A stretch of DNA of 6,138 nt from the NCBI GenBank assembly GCA_011043375.1, contig DQYP01000052.1, forward strand, positions 1 to 6,138, in the 5' to 3' direction. Shown piece by piece: positions 1 through 4,193 of the stretch. This stretch comes from Thermotogaceae bacterium. GTDB lineage: Bacteria; Thermotogota; Thermotogae; B21-G9; HyVt-16. Both the position numbers and the translations under genes were made by a program. The notes beneath the pieces are model-generated. The model saw only the letters and a list, made by a program, of their open reading frames with translations, did no database searches and was not told where the DNA came from. Each line of letters begins with the position of its first letter. The first letter of the stretch is position 1.

Positions 1-255
1 AGTATTTACAAAAATCTTTACCATGCTTCTGATTACGGTTTTTACTTCCGGTATCATCTTTTTCCTGAAAAACGACATCAATTCCGTGTAACACGAATCA
101 CATACATCGCTCTTGTTGAGATCCGCAAGAACCTCTTTTGCTTCTTGTGAAAAGCTATCAAGATGGAAAAATCTAAGAGACTTTATTGTATTTTCAGATT
201 CATCCGAGCGGATTTCTATCTTTTTTCCGCAAAAATCGCAAATGGCATATCTCAT
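1..255 (-). CDS. Small Cys4 zinc-finger-like protein (3' end outside window)
   Basis: I translated this frame by hand. It begins MRYAICDFCGKK and stays open for 85 codons to the window edge, so the C-terminus is missing. It has two CxxC knuckles, C6-D-F-C9 followed by G10-K, and C52-D-S-C55. This is the usual layout of a small treble-clef or zinc-ribbon domain, so Zn2+ binding is a reasonable inference; what the protein binds is unknown. The region between the knuckles is polar and probably helical, and the tail after C55 is basic and hydrophobic. The start is fixed by an ATGA overlap with the stop of the upstream gene and by an AAAGGA Shine-Dalgarno site about seven bases upstream. It is the last visible gene of the left-hand operon, after the exonuclease and DUF4406 genes. 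Small zinc-ribbon proteins of this kind are common in phages and usually remain hypothetical. Confidence 0.72.
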   Translation of the reverse strand, partial: MRYAICDFCGKKIEIRSDESENTIKSLRFFHLDSFSQEAKEVLADLNKSDVCDSCYTELMSFFRKKMIPEVKTVIRSMVKIFVNT

Positions 256-659
256 TTTTTTTCCTTTCTTGTAGTCTTGAATTCACCAAGTAATGCCTGC
301 ACGAAGTCACAAGAGAACTTTACTTTGTTTCTGTACTTCTTTTTTATGAACTTCACCAACCAAGTCGGCAGCTTTTTCATTGTATACATCTTGTGCAATG
401 CCGTAAAAAGAGAATCGATTTTCTTATCGCACAGTTTTACGCTTACCGGCCCATTGCAAAGCATCTTGTAGGCTATTTCCCTTCCTTTTTCCCGTGAAAA
501 AGAATCTTTTGGATTGCAAAAAGCAAACCCAAAATCAATCAAGTCGAACGGCGGCTTAAAAGAGAGTTTTTCTTTATTGAATATCACGCTTGCAACGGTG
601 ATTGCTCCAGAATCTCTTGACCTGAGATGCATGAATTTCACCTTTTCATACTTGTTCAT
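252..659 (-). CDS. Conserved-looking phage hypothetical protein, 135 aa
   Basis: I do not recognise a named family. The protein starts MNKYEKVKFMHL and is basic, especially at the C-terminus, which ends in a K/R/E-rich tail. The central segment, residues 48-63 (C48-N-P-K-D52-S-F-S-R-E-K-G59-R60-E-I-A), looks like a constrained motif. I have an impression of similar 'PKD.FsR..GR.iA' stretches in other phage hypotheticals, but that is from memory and unverified. No membrane segment or signal peptide is seen. An in-frame TTG lies six codons upstream. The ATG at 659 is preferred because it overlaps the stop of the DUF4406 gene as ATGA and has GGAGGG six bases upstream. The stop overlaps the next gene's start in the same way, so translation is probably coupled on both sides. 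Confidence 0.75.
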   Translation of the reverse strand: MNKYEKVKFMHLRSRDSGAITVASVIFNKEKLSFKPPFDLIDFGFAFCNPKDSFSREKGREIAYKMLCNGPVSVKLCDKKIDSLFTALHKMYTMKKLPTWLVKFIKKKYRNKVKFSCDFVQALLGEFKTTRKEKK

Positions 660-997
660 TTCTTTCCCTCCAACCAATTAGCAAGTTCATCTATTCTTGT
701 AAATACAGTTACATTGTTCTTCATCGCAAAGTTGTACTCCATGTATGAACCGGCACTTTCTTCCCATCCGCTAAGCATTAGGATTGCATCACACCTCATG
801 ATTATATCCATGCAGCCGTTGATTACTCTTTCTTCGTCTATTTCACCAAAGAAGTGACGATTCATAGTGTGTACGCATATCGGAACGGCACCTAGCTTCC
901 ACACCATCAGTGATGCAATTTCTGCATTTCTGATGTTTCTTTCTATTTGCCAGTTTGTATCAGCTTTGTATGGTCCAGAGATAAATACAAGTTTCAT
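656..997 (-). CDS. DUF4406 / nucleoside 2-deoxyribosyltransferase-like protein
   Basis: This 113-residue protein has the hallmarks of the small Rossmann-like DUF4406 group, which is related to nucleoside 2-deoxyribosyltransferases. They include an N-terminal strand and loop F5-I-S-G-P-Y10, a helix with conserved N/A residues (N21-A29), the G36-A-V-P-I turn, and the C69-D70-A-I-L-M-L-S-G-W78 strand. The S81-x-G-S84-x-x-E87 segment then occupies the place of the nucleotide-binding and catalytic Glu region in the deoxyribosyltransferases. Members of that superfamily cleave or transfer the N-glycosidic bond of (deoxy)nucleosides or nucleotides. The true substrate of DUF4406 proteins is not settled, so a role in phage nucleotide metabolism is inference. 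The length is normal for the group and the gene looks intact. It overlaps the exonuclease gene upstream by ATGA, which suggests co-expression, with GAGGGG as its ribosome binding site. Confidence 0.85.
   Translation of the reverse strand: MKLVFISGPYKADTNWQIERNIRNAEIASLMVWKLGAVPICVHTMNRHFFGEIDEERVINGCMDIIMRCDAILMLSGWEESAGSYMEYNFAMKNNVTVFTRIDELANWLEGKK
666..671 (-). promoter_or_regulatory. Shine-Dalgarno site deciding the 659 start
   Basis: GGAGGG on the minus strand ends six bases before the ATG at 659. It lies inside the 3' end of the DUF4406 gene, so this start depends on ribosomes or mRNA of the preceding gene. It rules out the in-frame TTG at 677 as the main start. Confidence 0.7.
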
Positions 998-1554
998 AAT
1001 CCCCTCTTTTTTAGTTCAAAAAAGCATCTTTTACAGGCTTTGGTATCTTCAAGAGCATTGTGTGCTTTGAAATCTTCGTTGAAAAGATATTTATGAAGTT
1101 CGGATAGTTTCGGCCACTTGTATTTTCCGGGATAATTTGGATTTGGAATCTTGAGAAGATCGGTTGCTTCTTTCATGGTATCGTAAATACGATCTACATG
1201 TAATCCATTCATTCCCATTCTTGCCAGTTGAATATTTACGATACGTATATCAAAATCGATGTTATGTGCAACGAGTAAATCGGCTTTTGAAAACAGCAAC
1301 ATGAACATGTATACTGCCTGTTGCTCGTATACTCCATACTTCCTTGTCATCTCTGTTGTTATCCCGTGAATTTGTGATACTTTTTCTGGAATCTCTATCC
1401 CAGGATCAACAATCAAATCCATGGAACAGCGTTCATCTCCGATGTCATTTGTGAGAATCGCTGCAATTTCTACAATGTGTGGTTGAGATTTATCAGCAAA
1501 TGAGAGATTTTTGTTTATCATTCCTGTTGTTTCTGTATCAAAGAATAAAATCAT
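994..1554 (-). CDS. DnaQ-like 3'-5' exonuclease (DEDDh family)
   Basis: This is a 186-residue single-domain exonuclease of the DEDDh class, the group that includes the DNA polymerase III epsilon subunit, RNase T and many phage exonucleases. Motif ExoI is F-F-D6-T-E8-T-T-G, giving the first two metal-binding acidic residues. H63-G-I-T in the middle is the usual 'ihGIt' segment. ExoII is A-H97-N-I-D-F-D102, with D102 the third acidic residue. ExoIIIepsilon is H165-N-A-L-E-D170, giving the general-base His and the last Asp. All catalytic positions are present, so it should be an active metal-dependent nuclease acting on 3' ends of DNA or RNA. No polymerase or BRCT domain is fused. It could serve proofreading, host DNA degradation or end trimming; the sequence does not decide. 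The start overlaps the upstream TAA by one base, and the stop overlaps the DUF4406 start by ATGA. Confidence 0.93.
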   Translation of the reverse strand: MILFFDTETTGMINKNLSFADKSQPHIVEIAAILTNDIGDERCSMDLIVDPGIEIPEKVSQIHGITTEMTRKYGVYEQQAVYMFMLLFSKADLLVAHNIDFDIRIVNIQLARMGMNGLHVDRIYDTMKEATDLLKIPNPNYPGKYKWPKLSELHKYLFNEDFKAHNALEDTKACKRCFFELKKRGL

Positions 1555-1811
1555 TATTTTTCCCTTTTCTCATCACAAAGAATATCGATGGCCTTCCGAA
1601 GAAGACCATCGACACTCTGTTTTTTCTGTTTAACTGCAAGCATTGCAGCCTTTTCCAACAGAGAAACAAGATCGTTAGATGAACTCGTCCAGTCTATAAT
1701 CCATAGTTCAAGGTCTTTATCTATCTTTTTGGACTTTACGTTAGTATCGATCCCGAACTTGTTTATCTCTGCTAATAGTTCGATTGGTTTTTTAAAAAGT
1801 ACGAGTTGCAT
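1554..1811 (-). CDS. Hypothetical protein, 85 aa
   Basis: I do not recognise this protein. It starts MQLVLFKKP and appears mostly alpha-helical, with a hydrophobic N-terminal strand, a D-L-E-L-W-I-I-D-W segment near residues 33-41, and a C-terminal half of leucine-, alanine- and lysine-rich helices ending in a charged D-E-K-R-E-K tail. It has no cysteine pairs, signal peptide or membrane segment. The gene lies between the basic GC-rich gene (three bases away) and the exonuclease gene (stop and start overlap by one base), so it is very probably translated from the same operon mRNA. The ribosome binding site is weak: only a purine-rich AAGAAGTGA stretch precedes the ATG, so it may depend on translation of the upstream gene. 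A short inverted repeat near its 3' end is treated as coincidental. Confidence 0.68.
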   Translation of the reverse strand: MQLVLFKKPIELLAEINKFGIDTNVKSKKIDKDLELWIIDWTSSSNDLVSLLEKAAMLAVKQKKQSVDGLLRKAIDILCDEKREK

Positions 1812-1814
1812 CGA

Positions 1815-2087
1815 TCACTTCTTGATTTCAATATCGAACCGATTTTTTAACACAGCGATGTGATTTTTGCTGCCGACGTAATAGGCAATCTCTCCCTTGC
1901 GAGGAAGCGACACCAGGGCCATTTGTACTTCTTTGCCCTTCTTGGTTGCGTTACTCATGGCACTTCTGGCAGCCTTGAAGGCATCGCCACGATTCGAGTA
2001 TTCCTCGAATCTAAACCAGGATTGAGTTCTGCCACGTCTAGCGGCAGCTTTCTTTGCCTTCGCCTTTGTTTTCGGTTTTCTCGCCAT
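1815..2087 (-). CDS. Small, strongly basic protein with K/R/A-rich N-terminal tail, 90 aa
   Basis: No family is recognised. The first 20 residues contain ten Lys/Arg, mixed with Ala and Pro, like the tails of histone H1-like or other non-specific nucleic-acid-binding proteins. Residues 24-90 look like a small alpha/beta fold, with a helix rich in A/K (about 34-52), then strands containing A-L-V-S-L-P and A-Y-Y-V-G-S, ending in a lysine pair. Binding to DNA or RNA is an inference from charge only. The DNA is clearly different from its surroundings: the four 60-base blocks covering the gene are about 47-55% G+C, against about 32% in the adjacent and distant blocks I counted. Its codons (GCC, GGC, AAG, CTG) differ accordingly, which suggests recent acquisition. 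GGAG lies eight bases before the ATG, supporting the start. It is the second gene after the promoter at 2553-2581. Confidence 0.78.
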   Translation of the reverse strand: MARKPKTKAKAKKAAARRGRTQSWFRFEEYSNRGDAFKAARSAMSNATKKGKEVQMALVSLPRKGEIAYYVGSKNHIAVLKNRFDIEIKK

Positions 2088-2099
2088 CTTCCGCTCCTT

Positions 2100-2507
2100 T
2101 CAGGTTGTTTCCATTTTGCGCCTGATTGGATCAAACGCAATTGACATCGTGAATTTATTCAAAAATGCCTTTCCGTTATACTTTGCCACCAAAATCTTTT
2201 TTCCTTCCTTTATTTCATTAATATCAATTCCATTGGCTTCGAGCGTTCTCTTGATTACATCTTCGCTATGTGTTCCCTCGATGCCTTTGTTCCAAGATTG
2301 TGCATCGAACACCATCAGGTACAAATTCGAAGAACCCTCTACCTTGGCTTGCGTCATGCTAAACCAAACACCATAGGAATACTTTTTCCCTGTAAGTTCA
2401 CCGGAAGGGTCGTACAAATTAAAAGCCGTCCGAACAAAGTTCCCGGAAAACTCGTTAACGTCAACCATTTGTAGCTCGAAGTTGTCGAAGTCAAGCCCAA
2501 AAAGCAT
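2100..2507 (-). CDS. Hypothetical protein, 135 aa, first gene of the promoter-controlled operon
   Basis: I cannot assign a family. The protein begins MLFGLDFDNFELQMVD. It has several beta-strand-like stretches (F-V-R-T-A-F-N-L-Y near residues 24-32, Y-S-Y-G-V-W-F-S-M near 44-52 and L-Y-L-M-V-F-D near 63-69), followed by a likely helical segment with S-E-D-V-I-K-R-T-L-E-A-N-G-I-D-I, then K-I-L-V-A-K-Y-N-G-K. This looks like a soluble all-beta or alpha/beta fold, without transmembrane segments or cysteines. A longer reading from a TTG at 2534 is possible, but it would begin inside the inverted repeat. The ATG at 2507 has a perfect AAAGGAGG four bases upstream and is clearly preferred. Its position directly behind the only strong promoter-operator, and the strong ribosome binding site, suggest it is well expressed. 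Confidence 0.8.
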   Translation of the reverse strand: MLFGLDFDNFELQMVDVNEFSGNFVRTAFNLYDPSGELTGKKYSYGVWFSMTQAKVEGSSNLYLMVFDAQSWNKGIEGTHSEDVIKRTLEANGIDINEIKEGKKILVAKYNGKAFLNKFTMSIAFDPIRRKMETT

Positions 2508-2511
2508 GTTA

Positions 2512-2519
2512 CCTCCTTT
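2512..2519 (-). promoter_or_regulatory. Strong Shine-Dalgarno site fixing the 2507 start
   Basis: On the minus strand this reads AAAGGAGG and ends four bases before the ATG at 2507. It is the closest match to the anti-Shine-Dalgarno complement in the window. It shows that the upstream TTG at 2534 is not the start, and it implies efficient translation of the first gene of the operon. Confidence 0.85.
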
Positions 2520-2527
2520 GGCTGTCA

Positions 2528-2550
2528 AAAACAATGTTTTTCATTGTTTT
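2528..2550. promoter_or_regulatory. Perfect 9-base inverted repeat over the promoter start point: probable operator
   Basis: The plus strand reads AAAACAATG (2528-2536), a TTTTT spacer, then CATTGTTTT (2542-2550), with exact dyad symmetry centred on 2539. It begins just after the -10 element of the promoter at 2553-2581 and covers the predicted start point (about 2546) and the first transcribed bases. That is the classic position of a repressor operator. In a transcript starting near 2546 the first arm would be incomplete, which argues against an RNA hairpin for that transcript. Read-through RNA from upstream could fold it, but the stem has only two G-C pairs, so it would be a poor terminator. 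The binding protein is not evident in this window. Confidence 0.6.
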
Positions 2551-2552
2551 GA

Positions 2553-2581
2553 ATTGTAATTCTTTTAGAATGACTTGTCAA
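2553..2581 (-). promoter_or_regulatory. Sigma70-type promoter for the left-hand operon
   Basis: On the minus strand there is a perfect -35 element TTGACA (2576-2581), a 17-base spacer and a TACAAT -10 element (2553-2558, five of six matches). Transcription would start near 2546, leaving a leader of about 40 bases before the ATG at 2507. It lies in the only real intergenic gap of the window (2508-2584), directly in front of seven co-directional genes. A 5-base inverted repeat (ATTCT, TTT, AGAAT at 2559-2571) fills most of the spacer. Confidence 0.8.
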
Positions 2582-2584
2582 GAA

Positions 2585-2863
2585 TTAAATTATTCCAGTT
2601 TTACGGTAGTTTACACAGTCAGGATCGGTACACTTGGGGTCCGAACACACACCGGAAATAAATAGTTCAGCTTTCTTGAAGTCTTTCAGGGTATACTCCT
2701 TGCCCTTAATGAAGTATACGTAACCATCATCAGTAACAAATGGTTGTGGAACCATGTCAATTTTGTCTATTACTACAAAGCTTCCATCTTTCATTTCCGC
2801 CTTGATGGTCCACCAGGAAACTTCCAATTTTATTTTCCCGCATCTTTTAGACAAACATTTCAT
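2585..2863 (-). CDS. Small cysteine-containing hypothetical protein, 92 aa
   Basis: I do not recognise this protein. It has two cysteines at the N-terminus (C3-x4-C8) and three near the C-terminus in regular spacing (C73-x4-C78-x4-C83, with the context C-S-D-P-K-C-T-D-P-D-C). The middle is beta-rich: W17-W18-T-I-K-A-E-M-K-D-G-S-F-V-V-I-D and Y48-V-Y-F-I-K-G-K-E-Y-T-L look like successive strands of a small barrel. Five cysteines clustered at both ends could bind a metal together if the termini meet in the fold; that is inference. There is no signal peptide, so structural disulphides are less likely. The start overlaps the upstream stop as ATGA and GAGGT stands about nine bases before it. It is the last gene of the right-hand block, ending just before the promoter at 2553-2581. 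Confidence 0.7.
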   Translation of the reverse strand: MKCLSKRCGKIKLEVSWWTIKAEMKDGSFVVIDKIDMVPQPFVTDDGYVYFIKGKEYTLKDFKKAELFISGVCSDPKCTDPDCVNYRKTGII

Positions 2864-3396
2864 TTTTTCGACCTCATAATTTCCGCAATTTCGTCATCTC
2901 GTGAGCCGTCTGTAGCAAATTCAAGTTCTGTTTCATTTGCTACATGTATTATATGTCTATACATTTTGTCTTGGGTTTGTAATATTTTTGTTATTGCACC
3001 AGACAACGATAATTCCAAAAATGCTTCCCCCCAAGTCATTCGCCTACCTTCCTCTTTGGACCTTTGAATTGCCCACATCCGGGGCATTACAATCATTGGA
3101 GGTTGCAACAACATCAAAAATTCTGTCGGCTCTGTCGGGTTAGGCAATCCTCTGGCACGAGCAGAAAAGAATCCATGTATTTGCCTTAACAGTTGCTTGA
3201 ACTCTTTTCTGCCAGCATGACGAAACTTCTGTAAACCTTCCGGCAAAAATTCTTCGTAGTCCATCAATAATTGTTTCAAGTCAGAAACTTTTCCTTTCTG
3301 TAATCTTTCAATTCGCCTCATGTATTCATAGTCAATATTATCTTCTTCTTTTTTTACATCAGCAATCTTTTTCTTTGTGAATATTTCAGCGGGCAT
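2860..3396 (-). CDS. Hypothetical protein, 178 aa, helical
   Basis: No family is recognised. The protein starts MPAEIFTKKK and is largely helical and basic. It has a charged stretch at residues 8-40, a segment with F-R-H-A-G-R-K-E-F-K-Q-L-L-R-Q near 58-72, and a hydrophobic central part with repeated Met and Pro (L-Q-P-P-M-I-V-M-P-R-M-W, about 96-107). A helix L-E-L-S-L-S-G-A-I-T-K-I-L follows, then an acidic C-terminus. The hydrophobic part is too short and too proline-rich to be called a membrane segment. An in-frame ATG seven codons upstream has no ribosome binding site. The ATG at 3396 has AGGAG six bases before it and is chosen. It overlaps the upstream gene by 11 bases and the downstream gene by 4, so it is part of the same operon. 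Confidence 0.72.
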   Translation of the reverse strand: MPAEIFTKKKIADVKKEEDNIDYEYMRRIERLQKGKVSDLKQLLMDYEEFLPEGLQKFRHAGRKEFKQLLRQIHGFFSARARGLPNPTEPTEFLMLLQPPMIVMPRMWAIQRSKEEGRRMTWGEAFLELSLSGAITKILQTQDKMYRHIIHVANETELEFATDGSRDDEIAEIMRSKK

Positions 3397-3673
3397 TTTC
3401 ATCTCCTGAAATTTCATTTACATGGTCAACTTCTTCATATAGTTTGTTGTACTCTTTTGAAAACATGTAACCACCTTCGAGGGGTTCTTTCGTAAATATT
3501 CCCATTTTCCTCAATGTCTTGAAAATCTTTTCATCACCATTATCAGGGAAAAAAACAGCACAAGAACCAAATAGTTCTCTTTGTTTTTCCTCGCAATACT
3601 CGATTATTTCTTCCGCTCTTTTCTTTTTTCCAGAAAGAAACAATAACAATTTATCTATTATTTTCATTCGCAT
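3386..3673 (-). CDS. Hypothetical protein, 95 aa, possible winged-helix-like
   Basis: The family is not recognised. The start MRMKIIDKLL is followed by an amphipathic, lysine-rich helix (residues 10-38) with a short hydrophobic stretch L-L-L-F-L that is not long enough to cross a membrane. The second half, with I-F-K-T-L-R-K-M-G-I-F, then a G-G-Y-M-F turn and a second helix, has the helix, hairpin, helix feel of small winged-helix proteins. That is a loose structural guess, not a family assignment. Longer in-frame readings upstream run deep into the 63-residue gene and have no ribosome binding site. The ATG at 3673 has AAAGAAAGG nine bases upstream. It overlaps its upstream neighbour by 23 bases and the downstream gene by 11 bases. 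Confidence 0.65.
   Translation of the reverse strand: MRMKIIDKLLLFLSGKKKRAEEIIEYCEEKQRELFGSCAVFFPDNGDEKIFKTLRKMGIFTKEPLEGGYMFSKEYNKLYEEVDHVNEISGDENAR
3403..3407 (-). promoter_or_regulatory. Shine-Dalgarno site deciding the 3396 start
   Basis: On the minus strand this is AGGAG (CAGGAG with one more base), ending six bases before the ATG at 3396. It lies inside the reading frame that would be used if translation began at the ATG at 3417. It is therefore the main reason for taking the shorter protein, since neither the 3417 nor the 3402 ATG has a site at useful spacing. Confidence 0.7.
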
Positions 3674-3842
3674 AATCCGATACCTTTCTTTGAAGTTCAA
3701 AAATAAATTTTTCCACGCCACCGCTAAAAGATGACAGATTGTAACCAAGCATCTTTCCAAGAATATCCAAGACTTCCTTCATTGTCATTATTACTGCCAG
3801 GTGCGGCTTTCCTTCTTGCATGAGAATTGTTACCTTTGCCAT
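3651..3842 (-). CDS. Small hypothetical protein, 63 aa, overlapping the tail of the upstream gene
   Basis: The protein starts MAKVTILMQEGKPH and reads like a genuine small soluble protein: a beta-strand start, then helices with L-D-I-L-G-K-M-L-G and E-K-F-I-F-E-L-Q-R-K-V. No family is recognised. Its first 119 bases are shared, in another frame, with the end of the gene at 3724-4170. Two things favour this frame as real: a purine-rich site (AAAGGA) about nine bases before the ATG, and a candidate promoter (3863-3890) whose predicted start point falls between -10 and ATG, giving a leader of about 15 bases. In the other frame the shared stretch encodes a low-complexity, basic tail. It overlaps the 3386-3673 gene by 23 bases. 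Confidence 0.62.
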   Translation of the reverse strand: MAKVTILMQEGKPHLAVIMTMKEVLDILGKMLGYNLSSFSGGVEKFIFELQRKVSDYANENNR

Positions 3843-4170
3843 TTCTTTTTCCTTTCTTTGGAATTTTATGTAATGCTAATCTTTTGTCAAGGGCTTCACG
3901 TAGTTTTTTCTTGGTATGTTTAATTTCCCATTCTGGATAAAATATTTCCCATAGTGAATCAAATGAATTCTTGGAGTTTTTGTTTCCATGAAAAATCCAT
4001 CTTTCTACCTCTAGCCACTCTTGGGATTTATACATTCTTTCTTTGAAACAATCAATTCCACATAAATAAATATCTATTGCATTTGCAAGTGCAAAAAACC
4101 ACATTTTTCTGTCGGGAGTTGTTATTCTTGTCCTCCTTGGTTCTTCTAGTAAACTTTCGATAAGTTCCAT
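3724..4170 (-). CDS. Hypothetical protein, 148 aa, with an overprinted C-terminal tail
   Basis: Residues 1-105 form a plausible helical domain containing M23-W-F-F-A-L-A-N-A-I-D-I-Y, a Trp-rich centre (W52-L-E-V-E-R-W58-I) and S69-F-D-S-L-W-E-I-F-Y-P-E-W. This resembles small phage hypotheticals with a 'W..A..AI.dY ... Wi ... sF..i' layout, but the similarity is from memory and unverified. From about residue 104 on, the sequence becomes basic and low-complexity (K-K-G-K-R-N-G-K-G-N-N-S). It continues for 39 codons inside the gene at 3651-3842, in a different frame. I infer that the original stop was lost and the tail is an accidental extension, though a true overlapping gene is possible. The start has AAAGGAGGG seven bases upstream and lies 23 bases after the integrase stop. 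Confidence 0.65.
   Translation of the reverse strand: MELIESLLEEPRRTRITTPDRKMWFFALANAIDIYLCGIDCFKERMYKSQEWLEVERWIFHGNKNSKNSFDSLWEIFYPEWEIKHTKKKLREALDKRLALHKIPKKGKRNGKGNNSHARRKAAPGSNNDNEGSLGYSWKDAWLQSVIF
3863..3890 (-). promoter_or_regulatory. Candidate sigma70 promoter inside the tail of the upstream gene
   Basis: On the minus strand a perfect TTGACA (3885-3890) is followed after 16 bases by TAAAAT (3863-3868, five of six). The predicted start near 3856 leaves only about 15 bases, just enough for the ribosome binding site, before the ATG at 3842. The position in front of a gene start makes it more believable than a random match. The DNA is AT-rich, however, and the element lies inside coding sequence. 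Confidence 0.42.
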
Positions 4171-4193
4171 TTTTTTTCCCTCCTTTGCTTGTG

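Noticed and set aside
163..471. Plus-strand open frame of 102 codons
   Set aside because: It is antisense to two convincing minus-strand genes, begins inside one of them, has no ribosome binding site and gives a Phe/Ser-rich product typical of reverse-complemented lysine-rich genes.
1585..1612. Inverted repeat TCGATGG ... CCATCGA with a 14-base loop
   Set aside because: It lies inside a coding sequence, is not followed by a T-run in the sense direction, and its arms encode part of a plausible helix. It is most likely coincidence.
1860..2144. Plus-strand frame and a second minus-strand frame (1955-2140) over the GC-rich gene
   Set aside because: Higher G+C produces fewer stops in all frames. 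Only the frame 1815-2087 has a ribosome binding site and fits between its neighbours without large overlap.
2528..2550. The palindrome as an intrinsic terminator of the right-hand block
   Set aside because: The stem has only two G-C pairs in nine and its T-run is part of the stem; its position at a transcription start fits an operator better. Weak termination of read-through cannot be excluded.
2744..3067. Plus-strand open frame of 107 codons
   Set aside because: It runs antisense across two overlapping minus-strand genes with good starts; composition is that of a shadow frame and there is no start signal.
3674..3760. Twenty-nine-codon N-terminal extension of the 95-residue protein
   Set aside because: It has no ribosome binding site and lies in the other frame of the 63-residue gene; the ATG at 3673 has AAAGAAAGG at suitable spacing.
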